A DNA stretch of 64,000 nucleotides. Source: Mucor racemosus (Eukaryota; Mucoromycota; Mucoromycetes; Mucorales; Mucoraceae). Positions 24,837 to 37,060 of the stretch are shown one piece after another. Each line of letters opens with the position of its first letter. Positions within the stretch are counted from its first letter, which is position 1. A program made the translations under genes and the position numbers. The notes under the pieces are model-generated. The model ran no database searches. It saw only the letters and a program-made list of their open reading frames with translations, and was not told the DNA's origin. The stretch spans positions 5,456,001 to 5,520,000 of the forward strand of contig JAPEHQ010000001.1 of the NCBI GenBank assembly GCA_027405735.1, read 5' to 3'.

Positions 24837-25501
24837 TTTGTTTTTTGTTTCAAATTAACTAACTGATCTTATTTTGAAATGAAAGGAGAAGAAAAAGAAG
24901 AAAAGGAAAGGAAGAAGAAAAAGAGAGATGGATATACTGTATTCTAGTATTTGGATCAATTACTTCATTTATATATAACGATATGGCTGAATAAAAAAAA
25001 AAATACAATTGTTGTAATACTTCCATATACAACGAAACTTCAGCCATGCTTACTTGAAATCGTTACTCAGACTGTACATATGCCCTCTTATGTGCATGTA
25101 TCTCGAATATGTAAGAAAGACTGTACATGTACGGTATATGACATACAGTTCGATTTTTAAATTTATTGATATCTGAAATACATGATTTGAAATTTGGTTT
25201 TGATACATTTACCCAAGCCATTTCCCAAAAATAGTGTATGGCTTATACAAAAATACAGTTTTCAATTCTGACAAAACACTATTCTGTCTGTTCAGTTCGG
25301 TTTACTTGGCATATCTCTGTGTATATCCAATTGTAAGCAGATAGATAAAAAATAACATACCAATGAATACGGGTCATGGCAAAAGAAAACGTACTATCAA
25401 CAAAATGGCGTATATCGTTATCTATACTCATACAACGTCAATCTTTACTACGCACAAAATTTAATGTCATCATTCAAAAACCTTAAAAAACATAGGCACA
25501 A

Positions 25502-25534
<33 letters not shown>

Positions 25535-26118
25535 AACATCTATGCTTTATAAATCTTACCAAATGCGCATAAACTCCCACCTTTTGTGGCTAAAAAATAA
25601 AGTTTTCTTGTACATCTTGTTTTAGCATACATCCGATCTGCAAAATTTGCAGGTTTGTTATCGGCTTAAACGACAAAAATGTTAACCATTTAGATAAAGT
25701 AAAGTACCCAGAATATATTCCAGTACTTTAAACTGTATATTTATTATAGTAAACCTTTATTTTGTTTATACTTTTTAACTATAAAACATTGTTAAGGTGT
25801 CCTTGATAGTGTTTCAATACGGCGAAGGATTTTCTTTTATTTTTAATATTTTTGGCACACTTTTGACGCCTGGTACACTCTCCAATAGAGTCGCTAAATT
25901 TTATGAAATGTATTACGAAATTATTTTACATTCCTATAGTCTAAACCATTGATTTTGATAATTTTTTTTTGTTGCAGATTCCTGCTCGAGCAAAATTTGA
26001 AATTTTAAAAAATTAATTTTCATAATTCACAATATTCAAAATTGGAGCGCACTCTCTTTTCTATGACTAATCTCATACTAAACTCTTCTTAAAATATACC
26101 TTAGACACTACTAAATAG
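24837..26118. other. Intergenic with an (AG)n microsatellite
   Basis: About 1.3 kb between the zinc-finger gene and the repeat block. The 5' flank of the zinc-finger gene is a purine-rich GAAGAAAA tract (24870-24930). A GA microsatellite lies at about 25503-25528. No gene or RNA is supported. Confidence 0.5.
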
Positions 26119-27600
26119 ATATAAATTGATCGCATTATGCTACATATTCTTAAATTTATTTTATATCTCATGGATGACTCAAAAACTGCGTCTCACTTTT
26201 CATCTGCGCTCAACTTCTTTTTTCACTAAATAACACCAAGAAAAAATTATATAATGATATACTTGAGATGTTCAACTTTAATGCAAAAACAAGTATCCGA
26301 AAATATCCTAGTTTTTTCAACTGATATAACTTTTTCAGTGCTAAGGTTTCAGATTTTTACTGCTTATTCACTGTTAAAACTAAAAACTTTGAGCCTTCAT
26401 ATCTCTGCAAAAAATTAAGCTATACGAACATTTTTTTATAATAAAACTTAATTGTTTTAAAGCGCTCTATAACATATTTAAGTATGAAAAAATTCTGGGC
26501 ACTTTTTTTTTATTTCATTTTTTTGACATTTTTGCAGTAGATTTCAAAACATTCGTTAAATTGAGCGGCATTTTTCTATATTCATGTCATTGACATCATT
26601 GAGCTCTCTCGGACCCAATTTAGTTTTTTTCAAAATATTGATTTTTCGTGGAGATATCCTCAAAAATGTGTGCAAAGAGATACTTTCGTTTTTACCTCCA
26701 AATTTTCCCTTATATATCCTCATCCCAGATTCTGAATTTGAAAAAATTTTTGACAAAAACCTTGCTTTCTCTACGAAAAATGCAGATAGAAGGTTAAGCA
26801 ATAGCTCGGTCGATAGATAATGGTTTGATGCATCATTGTAGTTATTTATATTTAAGATATGCTTATAAAAAGTGATGTGTACCTTCAAAAAACCTCCATA
26901 ATTTCAATGGTATTTTTTGCAAAATTTAATGTGGAACATTTGTCTGAATTTTGTTTAGGTGGATGAAGAATTTAAAACTGTACAAAAACCATTTAATAAG
27001 CTATTTCAACTTATTTTGCAATTCATGAGCCATTAAGCAATTTTGTTTTTTTCATCGTTTTCTGGTCGATTTGTCAGATCGATTTTGAAACCCAGTTAAT
27101 ATAGGGTTAAGCTGTCGTATGAACTATTATTTTGATTATCTCGACGAAAAATCAATATTTTTTGGTGAAACAAAAAATGCAGAGTAGCTTTGAGTTGACT
27201 CTATCTTGTGGGTACTATGTAAAAAACCAATACGTTAATTTAGGTGCTCAATTTTCTATAATCAATTTTAGGTAAATCTTGGTTAATTTTAGTCAATATT
27301 TGGTCAGTGCACTAATATTCTGGGATTAATATTGTATTTCTATTTTTCAAGAGATAAGAATGGCCTATGAAGTGATGAAGATACATCTTCTTTGAAGATT
27401 TTATGTGATTCGACTCAATATTAAGCGAAAACATTTGAAAAACATTTAAAGCCCATCTGAAACCTACTTTCCTACAGCTGTAAAAATTGACAACAAAAAT
27501 CTTATTTCGACGAATTTCGATCCTATTAACTTCCAATTTTACATGAGGGTAGGTACACACCTTGAATGTAATGGTCTCAAAGGGAAACTTTCACAACCTA
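26119..27600 (+). repeat. Repeat family A, copy 3
   Basis: Same orientation as copies 1 and 5. Homology to the copy at 44.85 kb starts outside the palindrome arm (TTGATCGCATTATGCTAC, about 26126), so the arm boundary cuts through an existing A element. A 110-codon reverse frame (26888-26556) is related to the 151-codon reverse frame of the 45 kb copy. The opposite strand is open as well. Confidence 0.8.
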
Positions 27601-28092
27601 CTTGTATTATTCATCAAACCGGAAAATATATGACAAGGCTAAACTGATCTATCAGAATTAGGAATTACCGAATTACCAATTTAGAACATCTGTCAAACCA
27701 TGATGTTCAACATGCAAGTCAAGCAAGGCCATATTCCATGCGTCTATCATCATGCTACTATTGAATCATAGAAGCATGATTCCAATATATCCACACAATA
27801 TCCAAATGCTCATTCTAATTATATTATCACTCACATTTAATACTACACTCATTCAATTAGTAATATAAACCCCTCTATAAGCTCATAATAAAACGGTACT
27901 TTTTCATTTGATTAATTTTATACGATTTACCTTTCGATAAATCATAGACCTTTTGCAATTCTGCGGATCAGCGCTAGAAGTACCTGCCATTGCCAAGCCG
28001 GGTTTTGCCAGCCAAAAAATTTACTAGTATGCATATCATATGCATTAATGAAAAAGGAAAAAATTTGCTAGACATATGCAAAACTTACTAAG

Positions 28093-28265
28093 AAAAAAAA
28101 AAGGAGGATCATATTCGATGAGAAGCAAGGTCATCGGAGATTCTCTTTCGAAATTCGTATCCTGATGCCAAAGGGCTTCCCCTTTGGCGGTTTTGAACTC
28201 ACGAATACGTACATGCCGCACTCAATCTGCAACGTATGCGCTACCCATTGAGCGAGACACCCTCC
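28093..28265 (-). ncRNA. tRNA-related Pol III-like sequence (possible SINE), left-arm copy
   Basis: Read on the minus strand: it opens with GGAGGGTGTC, then an A-box-like D-arm (CGCT-CAATGGGT-AGCG), then GAGTTCAAAACC, resembling a B box. A perfect hairpin follows (GCCAAAGGG-GAAG-CCCTTTGGC), and then a ten-T run that would terminate Pol III. The anticodon arm does not fold and the A-to-B spacing is longer than in a normal tRNA. It is therefore not a functional tRNA; a SINE or tRNA pseudogene fits better. The identical copy is at 37061-37233. Confidence 0.4.
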
Positions 28266-29243
28266 TGAGGCCTACAATTTTAATCCCCGTACTTGTGAAC
28301 ATACATTTGTCAGTTTTTCGTCTTCATTATTTTGGGAAATGTAGCAAATCAAGTTGTATTTTTCTTTTTGGAAATGATAATAGAGCTTTCCAGAAATTGG
28401 TAGTAGAAATCATCTGAAAAAGATGCAAATTTGTGATGGATATAAACAAAACTTAATGTTAGTACATTAATATTAAGCTGTATAACACAAAAATTAAATA
28501 TGGATGAATGTAAGGCACTATTTGCCAAAATGGGAGTTAGTATAATAACATGAGCTACAACGCACAAAAACTCGAGTGATATTTAACAGATGCGGCTGCA
28601 TTGGAAATTCAATTTTTAGGAGTAGAAACACTTAGAATTATACTGCAAAACCAAAGTATTATACATTATTCATTAAACTAAAGACAGATACCAAATTTTC
28701 AATCGACCAGTGTTAAATGCAGATATCAATTATATAATCTCTACCAATGCGAAATAGTAATATGATATACTGTATGAATCAATCAGTTTGACAATTATAC
28801 AGTAATCAATGATAAGAATAATAATAATAGGATCAAGTTTTTAAAGTGATAACAAAAAACTACCAACAGTATGCTAGTAAATTTTAATTTAATACATTAT
28901 CGTTCAATATGACCGAATATTAATGAATCAGAGAAAATACAACTGGTACTATAAAAAAAAAACTGATACTCAATGTAAAACGAGGTCAAGATTGATAAAA
29001 GGTGCTTTCATTGTGTGGTGCAAATTGCGACATTTTGATGGATAGAAATTACAGGACCAAGATGTTGTAATTGCTTCAGGATTTTCAAAGGGGTTCAAAA
29101 GCATTCTTCATTAAGCTCAACCAGATGTTGAATACTCACCAGATGCGATTAGTATCATTTTGTCTTTTATTTAATTGCTGTATTATTAAAAATCAAGCTT
29201 TTCATAGCTTATAACAATGACAATGGGATGTATCTGATTCTAG

Positions 29244-29469
29244 ATTGGCATTTATCATAAGGCGGGCCAATGATACGTTTGATACTACTGTAGATGGAAT
29301 CAGTCAATTTAATTTATGGAATTTGAATGCAAATACCGAGGAACCATTTGTAAGTACTTAAGTTGATTCTAGTAAAGCAGTGAATAAATTGGCTTGGGAC
29401 AAAGAGGGAAAAAAAGCGGCAATAATAGGTTCCAGTGATGGCCATTTTTATGTTTGTGATATTGGAGAG
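29244..29469 (+). pseudogene. Dynein intermediate chain exon fragment in left arm
   Basis: Frames read AFIIRRANDTFDTT, FNLWNLNANTEEPFVST-stop, then KAVNKLAWDKEGKKAA and GSSDGHFYVCDIGE. An in-frame TAA and a one-codon insertion (AAIIGSS) disable it. It is bounded by an AG acceptor and a GTAAGA donor, as expected for a genomic exon. The same pseudo-exon is present reversed in the right arm. Confidence 0.8.
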
Positions 29470-31278
29470 GTAAGACTGAAACTTAATGTAAATTACCTCT
29501 AATGCAATAATTATAGAGTAAGACTATATTATCATCAAATAAACTACCACACAATATTAACATGTATAATAAAGATTTACAGTAATAAGCTTGAATCAAG
29601 TGGGTACAGCATCGTAGTTTTTTGAAAAAGCTCTCAAATATCGTAAAATCTCTTATTTTTTAGACTTGCAAGGCTTATAAGCGGAATATTAATTTTAAAA
29701 ATTATTCTTGTCCAGATCATCAATTTTGACATTTTTTAAATTTTTTTTTCTGGTTTTGCAAATCTAGAGTGAATTATACTACCACTTATAAAAACAAAAA
29801 ATATATACATATACAGAATTTAGCGCTCTATTTGTTCAATAAAAAATAACAAACATTTTTATTGCAAAATATTACATGGAAATCCTTTAATCAAAAAACC
29901 ATTTTTGGGCCAAAAGTACAAACTTTCATTACTTAACATTTAATATTAAGCTTTTATAAAATGTGTATTACTTATAGCTACAATTTTCTCTCACAATGTA
30001 GTATATTTAAACGTTGATTTTGGTATCAAAATTTGATTTTTCTGTTTTTTGATCAAAATCATGAGTGCTAGTAAGGATAAAATGAGTCCCGAAAATGTCC
30101 GCTACAAAGTCTGAATTTTCAGACTGTACATGGTTAAATATAAGAAAAGTAAAAAAAAAACGCATTTTTATTTAAAAATTAGATATATACCATAGTCTAA
30201 GGTCTAACAGACCTAGCCGTTTGATCTTGCTATGTGGCTCAATTACGGCATCGCTCTGCGGGCTCGCTTTCGCAATTTTTTAATAACTGTATGATATGGC
30301 AGACGGTTTTTCTAATAGAAAAATGTATATTTCTACGGTAACAGATATTCCCTATTTTGTTTGGTTTATGGTTCATGTGCTATAATTCTGCTTTTACATT
30401 GGCTGAAATGAGCAATTTAGCAAGGTTTTAACTGTGCTAAATATGTAAAGCCTTGTGAATCCTTTTCTACGTTTGTTGTTTCTCTTTTTTTGTTTTTATA
30501 TTATTCCAAGAAGGATATTATATTCACAGTTTGATAAAGCATATCAGGCTATCAAGCTGGTATTCTTCTCTTTTATCCGAATACGCATGCTAACATAAGG
30601 GACTAATGTTTTTAATATAGGTAGCAGCCCATAATATTAGAGACTGATATTTTTATTTAACCGCATTCTAAGATCAAATGGAAGGCAATGATATTTATAT
30701 CTACTCAATGAAAAGCTAGAACCGACTACAAACTCACGAAGTGTTTCAGAAAAGTGATGAAATTCTAAATGTTATAGAAACACAAAAAAAAAGAATAATC
30801 TGATTTCTTGCCTAATAACCATAGTTGCGATCGTAACTATACTTGAAAACAAATCTTTTTACAGCTGACAATTGTGAACCAAAATAGTAAGTTTAAAGAA
30901 GGTTAATTTGTTTAAATTTTATGTGTGATAAAGTAACATCGTAACATTTATAATCTTAGATTTGGATTGCATATAAATTTAAGCAGTACGTGTTATTTAA
31001 TTTTATGCTCAAGCAAAAACCATTGTTGCTGTAAAAATTATAGCTATTATAAACATATTTACAAGTGATAATAATTGTAAATATATTGGCAGTTGCATGT
31101 ATTGCTCTATATTAACAACGTATTGAATTGTAGTGCTATAATCTATATCAATAAAAACGAATAATGTAATTCAAAAACCCATTCCCGTAAAAAATGCAAT
31201 GAAATTTTGAGAAAGGCACAATGCTCATGTACAAACCAATTTGTACCTATACAATCAGCTCATTATGCTCATGGTCAG

Positions 31279-32103
31279 TGTTGGTTTTCGCTAGGAATGG
31301 GCTTCGATTCGAGTTTGAATCGAGTTTTAACGGAAACGGCCATTCGATTCGAGTTGGAAAACGGCCCGTTCTTTTGTAACCCAGATAAAAAATGGGGTGG
31401 GAGCAAGTATTGGTTTGCCTTAAGGAGGCTGTTAATAGCAACATTGTCAAGTTAATATGAGATTATGAATTGATAATAGCATATTTGGCAGTTTCACAAC
31501 TTGAAGTATTTTTTCAATCCTGTTTTCGAGCTTAGCTAACAAAAAAAGAAAAGAAGAAACTCGAATACCCTCATTCGAGTTTGCATAAAAAACGGCCCGT
31601 TAAAGCAGTCAAACTCGGTTAACCGTAATACGATGCGTTGTTTGTGAAATCCTAGTTTTCGCCCTTTTATTTAGTTTCAATTCCTATTAGAACTGACATT
31701 TAATAGAAATTGTAGTATAAATATCTTCAGGAACCGAGTGTCATTGTCCAAGATCTCGATGTGCCTGGTTTCATTAAGAGATTCAATAGAAATATGAAAC
31801 GGGTGTTTAGGCCCAAGAAGGTCGTAGAACGTCTCACCAAAAAGGTTAAAGCACAGAAGGATCAGTAACTGTAAATTAGTATTTAAAATAATATTTTGCT
31901 TTGTAATAATAAACAAGAATCCTTTCCTTCTGATAATATTTTGACTATATAACCAAGATAATCAGATCGACAAGAGACCTAATAGTTTTGGTTCCCCTTT
32001 CATTTTACAATAAAGACCCTAAGCTCTCCGTGATTGAATCACTACTAGTCTCTTTATTACTTTTCCCTTTATAAAAATAAGATCTATTTCCCAATAACTC
32101 TCA
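31279..32103 (+). mobile_element. Solo LTR (about 454 bp plus nested MITE), target duplication GTCAG
   Basis: Starts TGTTGGTTTTCGC and ends CAATAACTCTCA, flanked by GTCAG at 31274-31278 and 32104-32108. The surrounding family D sequence resumes across it (ATGGTCAG... then TCAGACTTTATTATTATGCAC). The related, shorter LTRs at 62635 and 63598 share TGTCGGTTTTCG, AATAAAGCCTACGTTCTCC-like and AACTCTCA motifs. This copy has about 220 bp extra in the middle, including a short basic frame ending in RLTKKVKAQKDQ. Confidence 0.85.
31292..31654. mobile_element. hAT-like MITE, 363 bp, nested in the solo LTR, target duplication GTTTTCGC
   Basis: Starts TAGGAATGGGC and ends GTGAAATCCTA, flanked by the perfect 8-bp duplication GTTTTCGC (31284-31291 and 31655-31662). 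Removing it restores TGTTGGTTTTCGCCC, which matches the intact LTR at 62635. Subterminal regions repeat ATTCGAGTT and ACGGCCCGTT in both orientations. An 8-bp duplication with TAGG-type ends is characteristic of hAT elements. It has no coding capacity. Confidence 0.85.
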
Positions 32104-32989
32104 GTCAGACTTTATTATTATGCACAAATAGGGATAATGATATTCTTATGGACTGTTTTTGAATCCGGCTGTATCATCTTATTATACTTTTCAAGTTAAA
32201 TCTGTTATTAGTAGGCTAATAATGTTGTAGGTTGTATTTATATTTATACTTTACTTAAAATAAGCCTTTGAATAATTAATAGCAATACAGTCGAACCTTA
32301 ATTTTTGTATGAAATTTCAATACCTGCATTTTATAGCTGCTTGGAATACTTAAACAACCGCGTCCGGGCTGTCCGGTAATTTTTTCTAGAGATTTAAAGC
32401 TTGGAAATATCATTCGATGGCCGCTTCCGGCGATTTTTCGGCTTTTTTTTGGAAGTGTGACCATTGGCAAAAATGTGAATCATATACTATGTTGTATGCC
32501 ACCAAGTATCAGATGCTATCACCTTCTACAGTATCAATAATACACCTTACAATCTATTGACTATAACATGTGTTGAAGTGCAAAGTCTCGATATCCGATA
32601 TACGAAACTCCTAGCGTACCAAGTTTAATCCAGTAATCACCAAGAACGCTTGGACCTCAATTATGACACCATATTATTTCATCCCAGCAGTTAATCAATC
32701 AAGTAGCCATCAAACCAACATCCAAGTACAACTAGCACAGAACTGAAACAAAGCAACTCACAAGCTCTGCAAGATCGGTTAAATTATGATTGATCCATTT
32801 CAATCCATAGATTACTATCAAACAGATCTAATCGTTCAATAGTGCCTTAAAGTACATCTCAGGATCTCAATGTCAAATCAATATAAAAGGCCATATTTTA
32901 TATCTAAATAAACAATATCTTGTTTGTATTATACAGTTAAAGAACTGATTCATTACTAATTATCTTTTAATTGTATTCTTTTTTAAGTA

Positions 32990-33451
32990 CAGTCCTGATT
33001 CGATTTAGTGGAATCATTGGGAGGGAGAAAAGTGTCCACCAAGTCGAATTTTCCACAAAATCGAATAAATCATTTTCCATAATATTGGATCAAAAAATGA
33101 GAATAAAAAGGCGTTACTTGTTTATAGTATTAAATAATATTGTTCATAAAGGCTTTTCATATTCGAGCAACTGAATTAAACAGTGGATAATAAGAAATTT
33201 ATTAAAAAACTGAGGTAAATTAGGTACGTGATTTGGTAATTCTCTATATTTCTTCTAATTTCATGAATACCATAGCAAGCTATTACCAGCTAAATACAGT
33301 TTTATCCAATAGTATTTATATTTTACTATTATAGTGCACTGGTAGAAACGAAATTGTCCACTATCCACTGAATCGATTCAGTGGAAATTTCAAACTGTCC
33401 ATTAAATCGAAAATCCGTTATTTACGAGTCCACCAAATTGAATCACGACTG
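32990..33451. mobile_element. pogo/mariner-like MITE, 462 bp, TA target
   Basis: Left end CAGTCCTGATTCGATTTAG, right end (reverse complement) CAGTCGTGATTCAATTTGG. These inverted repeats are about 25 bp with few mismatches and continue loosely inward (GTGGA...AAATCG). TA lies on both sides (32988-32989, 33452-33453). CAGT ends and TA duplication are typical of the Tc1/mariner-pogo group. The 67-codon frame inside is not transposase-like. Confidence 0.85.
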
Positions 33452-34399
33452 TACATGTTGCGAAAATTAATGGGCAAAGTGAACCTATACTTTACTACGC
33501 AATTTTAATAAAAACAATTAAAAATGCAATCTTTATAAATAATGATCCAGGTAAGCTGCCACCCTATATGAGTATAGTTATGATCGGTAGATATTCCAAG
33601 TCATATCCAATATCAGCTTGTACAAATCATTGTGCATTTGGTAAATTAGAACAATAAGTTGATTATCTGCTGTTTACACCCACTAAATGCAGTAAGCTCA
33701 CCAGTTCGTGCCAAATATAGATCCCAATATGCTCCCATTGCAATTATAGGTGCGTCTTGTGCTAATCCACGGAATTGCAAAAGGTTCGGCCTCCTCGAGT
33801 TGCTGTAAAAATGGAGAAATAAAAACGCGTACTTGTTTAATAAACAATTTTGTATGGGCTGTTTCAGATATTCTTTGAAAAATTTTATAAAATCAAGTAA
33901 TGGCTCGAAATTAAATTTTGAACTTGAATTTAATGCGTAGTAGTGAATATACGAACAACATATCTTGATTTCATGAGCTACATACAGTAATAGCAGATTT
34001 TGAAGAATTACACCACCATTTTCGGCAAAAAACCTGTCTTTCTCTGTTTAAAAAAATTGAAGCAACTGGAAAAATGCTTGTAATAATCAATAGATATTAA
34101 TCCAAACGGGTTGCAAGTTTCAAAATATATACTACAGATATAACATTAAATTTGACAGCTTGGCATTGTGAGTTTTTTCTTTCCCCATCTCTTTCTGATT
34201 GATCAACATTGTATTATTTTACTGAACCGCATCGTCGTTTTTTACTGCTATATAGAATTCACTAGTACCATCCAAATACTTGTCAAAGTTACATCGTAAT
34301 GTGCATCATGCTCTATACAAAAAGGAGAAATATAATTATCTGTGCAGCATATAAAGTCATACAGAATAAAGTCTGAGTCAATGCAACACAACATGTAAG
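33452..34399. other. Spacer DNA between palindrome arms, no supported gene
   Basis: Unique-looking AT-rich sequence, with the segment ATTGCAAAAGGTTCGG at about 33774 and a T-run at the tail. No domain-bearing frame, RNA gene or repeat shared with the rest of the window was recognised, except its last 90 bp, which belong to the frame listed at 34313. Confidence 0.4.
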
Positions 34400-34666
34400 T
34401 ATTGCAGTGGAATTACATACTAAAAACGCTTGACAAAAATAAAACAAACTAAATTCCAAGTGTCGCTCATAAGATATGATGCCACTTGAAATGTGAACAA
34501 CAATAATAAACAAATGATTCAATTGAACACAATAACAAACGCATGCTAAAAATATGAAATACCCTTTTTGAACCATACATGTCGTGTAGATGATAGCACC
34601 CTTGATCACGGCGCAACCAATTACACAAATGACATATATATCAAAACAGGATTCTATCCAAATCAA
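34313..34666 (-). pseudogene. 117-codon hydrophobic ORF, possible fragment of a multi-pass membrane protein
   Basis: A reverse frame with several hydrophobic segments (YFIFLACVCYCVQL, LFIIVVHISSGIIS, CCVALTQTLFCMTLYAAQIIIFLLFV) and scattered polar residues, so it could be part of a membrane-protein gene picked up by a repeat. The same frame in the repeat copy at 58.9-59.04 kb keeps the first 65 residues nearly unchanged and is then cut by a MITE. No family is recognised and no start context supports expression. Confidence 0.3.
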
Positions 34667-35130
34667 TAATGATAATAAACAAAGATATCAATTTAGTCAA
34701 CTACTCATCTATATCGAAGTTGCACTATCAATATAAATAAGATTCAAGCATATAAAAGCTACCCCTTAAAAATCAAGGTTACATAAAATAGATATAACAG
34801 AAATAAGCAAAACAACCATTTCCCAAAAGGTCGATATTGTCACACTTGACATACAATCCCTTATGGTCAATACTCTACACAATTTACCCCTTAAAATATC
34901 AAATCAATAACAATGTACTCAAAACTGGAAGATTACTAAATATACATCCATTCAAGTCTGATGGTATCCAAGTTCTCCAAATCACTATAAATACCCTCAT
35001 ACTTTTCAATTATTTTAACTCTTGAGAAATCTTTTGTAATAAAAACTTTAGCTGATTATAATTGTATTTCTACTGCTTTTATTTTTATATTTTTTTATTT
35101 TAGTAAATAACATCGTCATTTATTGCAATA
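34400..35130 (+). repeat. Repeat family E, copy 1 (empty-site copy)
   Basis: About 730 bp repeated at 58485-59519 in the same orientation. It starts TTGCAGTGGAATTAC and ends near CATTTATTGCA, giving weak inverted ends (TTGCAGT against TTGCAAT). It holds the intact target ATGATGCC at 34476-34483 that is interrupted by a hAT-like MITE in copy 2. It abuts the right palindrome arm. Confidence 0.7.
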
Positions 35131-35856
35131 CTATTATGTTATATCTAATTTTTAAATAAAAATGCGTTTTTTTTTTACTTTTCTTATATTTAACCATGTA
35201 CAGTCTGAAAATTCAGACTTTGTAGCGGACATTTTCGGGACTCATTTTATCCTTACTAGCACTCATGATTTTGATCAAAAAACAGAAAAATCAAATTTTG
35301 ATACCAAAATCAACGTTTAAATATACTACATTGTGAGAGAAAATTGTAGCTATAAGTAATACACATTTTATAAAAGCTTAATATTAAATGTTAAGTAATG
35401 AAAGTTTGTACTTTTGGCCCAAAAATGGTTTTTTGATTAAAGGATTTCCATGTAATATTTTGCAATAAAAATGTTTGTTATTTTTTATTGAACAAATAGA
35501 GCGCTAAATTCTGTATATGTATATATTTTTTGTTTTTATAAGTGGTAGTATAATTCACTCTAGATTTGCAAAACCAGAAAAAAAATTTAAAAAATGTCAA
35601 AATTGATGATCTGGACAAGAATAATTTTTAAAATTAATATTCCGCTTATAAGCCTTGCAAGTCTAAAAAATAAGAGATTTTACGATATTTGAGAGCTTTT
35701 TCAAAAAACTACGATGCTGTACCCACTTGATTCAAGCTTATTACTGTAAATCTTTATTATACATGTTAATATTGTGTGGTAGTTTATTTGATGATAATAT
35801 AGTCTTACTCTATAATTATTGCATTAGAGGTAATTTACATTAAGTTTCAGTCTTAC

Positions 35857-36082
35857 CTCTCCAATATCACAAACATAAAAATGGCCATCACTGGAACCTA
35901 TTATTGCCGCTTTTTTTCCCTCTTTGTCCCAAGCCAATTTATTCACTGCTTTACTAGAATCAACTTAAGTACTTACAAATGGTTCCTCGGTATTTGCATT
36001 CAAATTCCATAAATTAAATTGACTGATTCCATCTACAGTAGTATCAAACGTATCATTGGCCCGCCTTATGATAAATGCCAAT
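35857..36082 (-). pseudogene. Dynein intermediate chain exon fragment in right arm
   Basis: Mirror image of the fragment at 29244-29469, with the same in-frame stop (read on the minus strand after EEPFVST) and the same extra codon. The lesions therefore predate the inverted duplication. Confidence 0.8.
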
Positions 36083-37060
36083 CTAGAATCAGATACATCC
36101 CATTGTCATTGTTATAAGCTATGAAAAGCTTGATTTTTAATAATACAGCAATTAAATAAAAGACAAAATGATACTAATCGCATCTGGTGAGTATTCAACA
36201 TCTGGTTGAGCTTAATGAAGAATGCTTTTGAACCCCTTTGAAAATCCTGAAGCAATTACAACATCTTGGTCCTGTAATTTCTATCCATCAAAATGTCGCA
36301 ATTTGCACCACACAATGAAAGCACCTTTTATCAATCTTGACCTCGTTTTACATTGAGTATCAGTTTTTTTTTTATAGTACCAGTTGTATTTTCTCTGATT
36401 CATTAATATTCGGTCATATTGAACGATAATGTATTAAATTAAAATTTACTAGCATACTGTTGGTAGTTTTTTGTTATCACTTTAAAAACTTGATCCTATT
36501 ATTATTATTCTTATCATTGATTACTGTATAATTGTCAAACTGATTGATTCATACAGTATATCATATTACTATTTCGCATTGGTAGAGATTATATAATTGA
36601 TATCTGCATTTAACACTGGTCGATTGAAAATTTGGTATCTGTCTTTAGTTTAATGAATAATGTATAATACTTTGGTTTTGCAGTATAATTCTAAGTGTTT
36701 CTACTCCTAAAAATTGAATTTCCAATGCAGCCGCATCTGTTAAATATCACTCGAGTTTTTGTGCGTTGTAGCTCATGTTATTATACTAACTCCCATTTTG
36801 GCAAATAGTGCCTTACATTCATCCATATTTAATTTTTGTGTTATACAGCTTAATATTAATGTACTAACATTAAGTTTTGTTTATATCCATCACAAATTTG
36901 CATCTTTTTCAGATGATTTCTACTACCAATTTCTGGAAAGCTCTATTATCATTTCCAAAAAGAAAAATACAACTTGATTTGCTACATTTCCCAAAATAAT
37001 GAAGACGAAAAACTGACAAATGTATGTTCACAAGTACGGGGATTAAAATTGTAGGCCTCA

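Larger units (their letters stand above)
26154..30185 (+). repeat. Left arm of a giant inverted repeat (about 4.03 kb)
   Basis: The sequence reappears reverse-complemented at 35141-39172. Paired coordinates sum to about 65326 throughout (26556/38770, 27312/38014, 28184/37142, 28567/36759). Over every stretch compared by eye the arms are identical, apart from a homopolymer length difference near 29750 and several changes in the outermost 150 bp. From outside in, each arm holds A, an LTR-related segment, a Pol III-like sequence, and the reversed end of a U unit including the dynein exon and the conserved block. It could be a recent segmental inverted duplication or, less likely, an assembly fold-back. 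Confidence 0.9.
28780..32987 (-). repeat. Composite repeat unit U, copy 3 (reversed), from the left arm into the spacer
   Basis: Runs backwards relative to copies 1 and 2: dynein exon, conserved block (29600-30150), family D remnants (31200-31278 and 32104-32150) and the GC-rich segment with CGCGTCCGGGCTGTCCGG (about 32360). Only the part up to 30185 is duplicated in the right arm. It is interrupted by a solo LTR that itself carries a MITE. A pogo-like MITE lies at its end. Confidence 0.75.

Noticed and set aside
28093..28265. Functional tRNA gene
   Set aside because: The D-arm and T-loop words are present, but the anticodon stem does not pair, the T-stem is poor and the spacing is too long for a normal tRNA.
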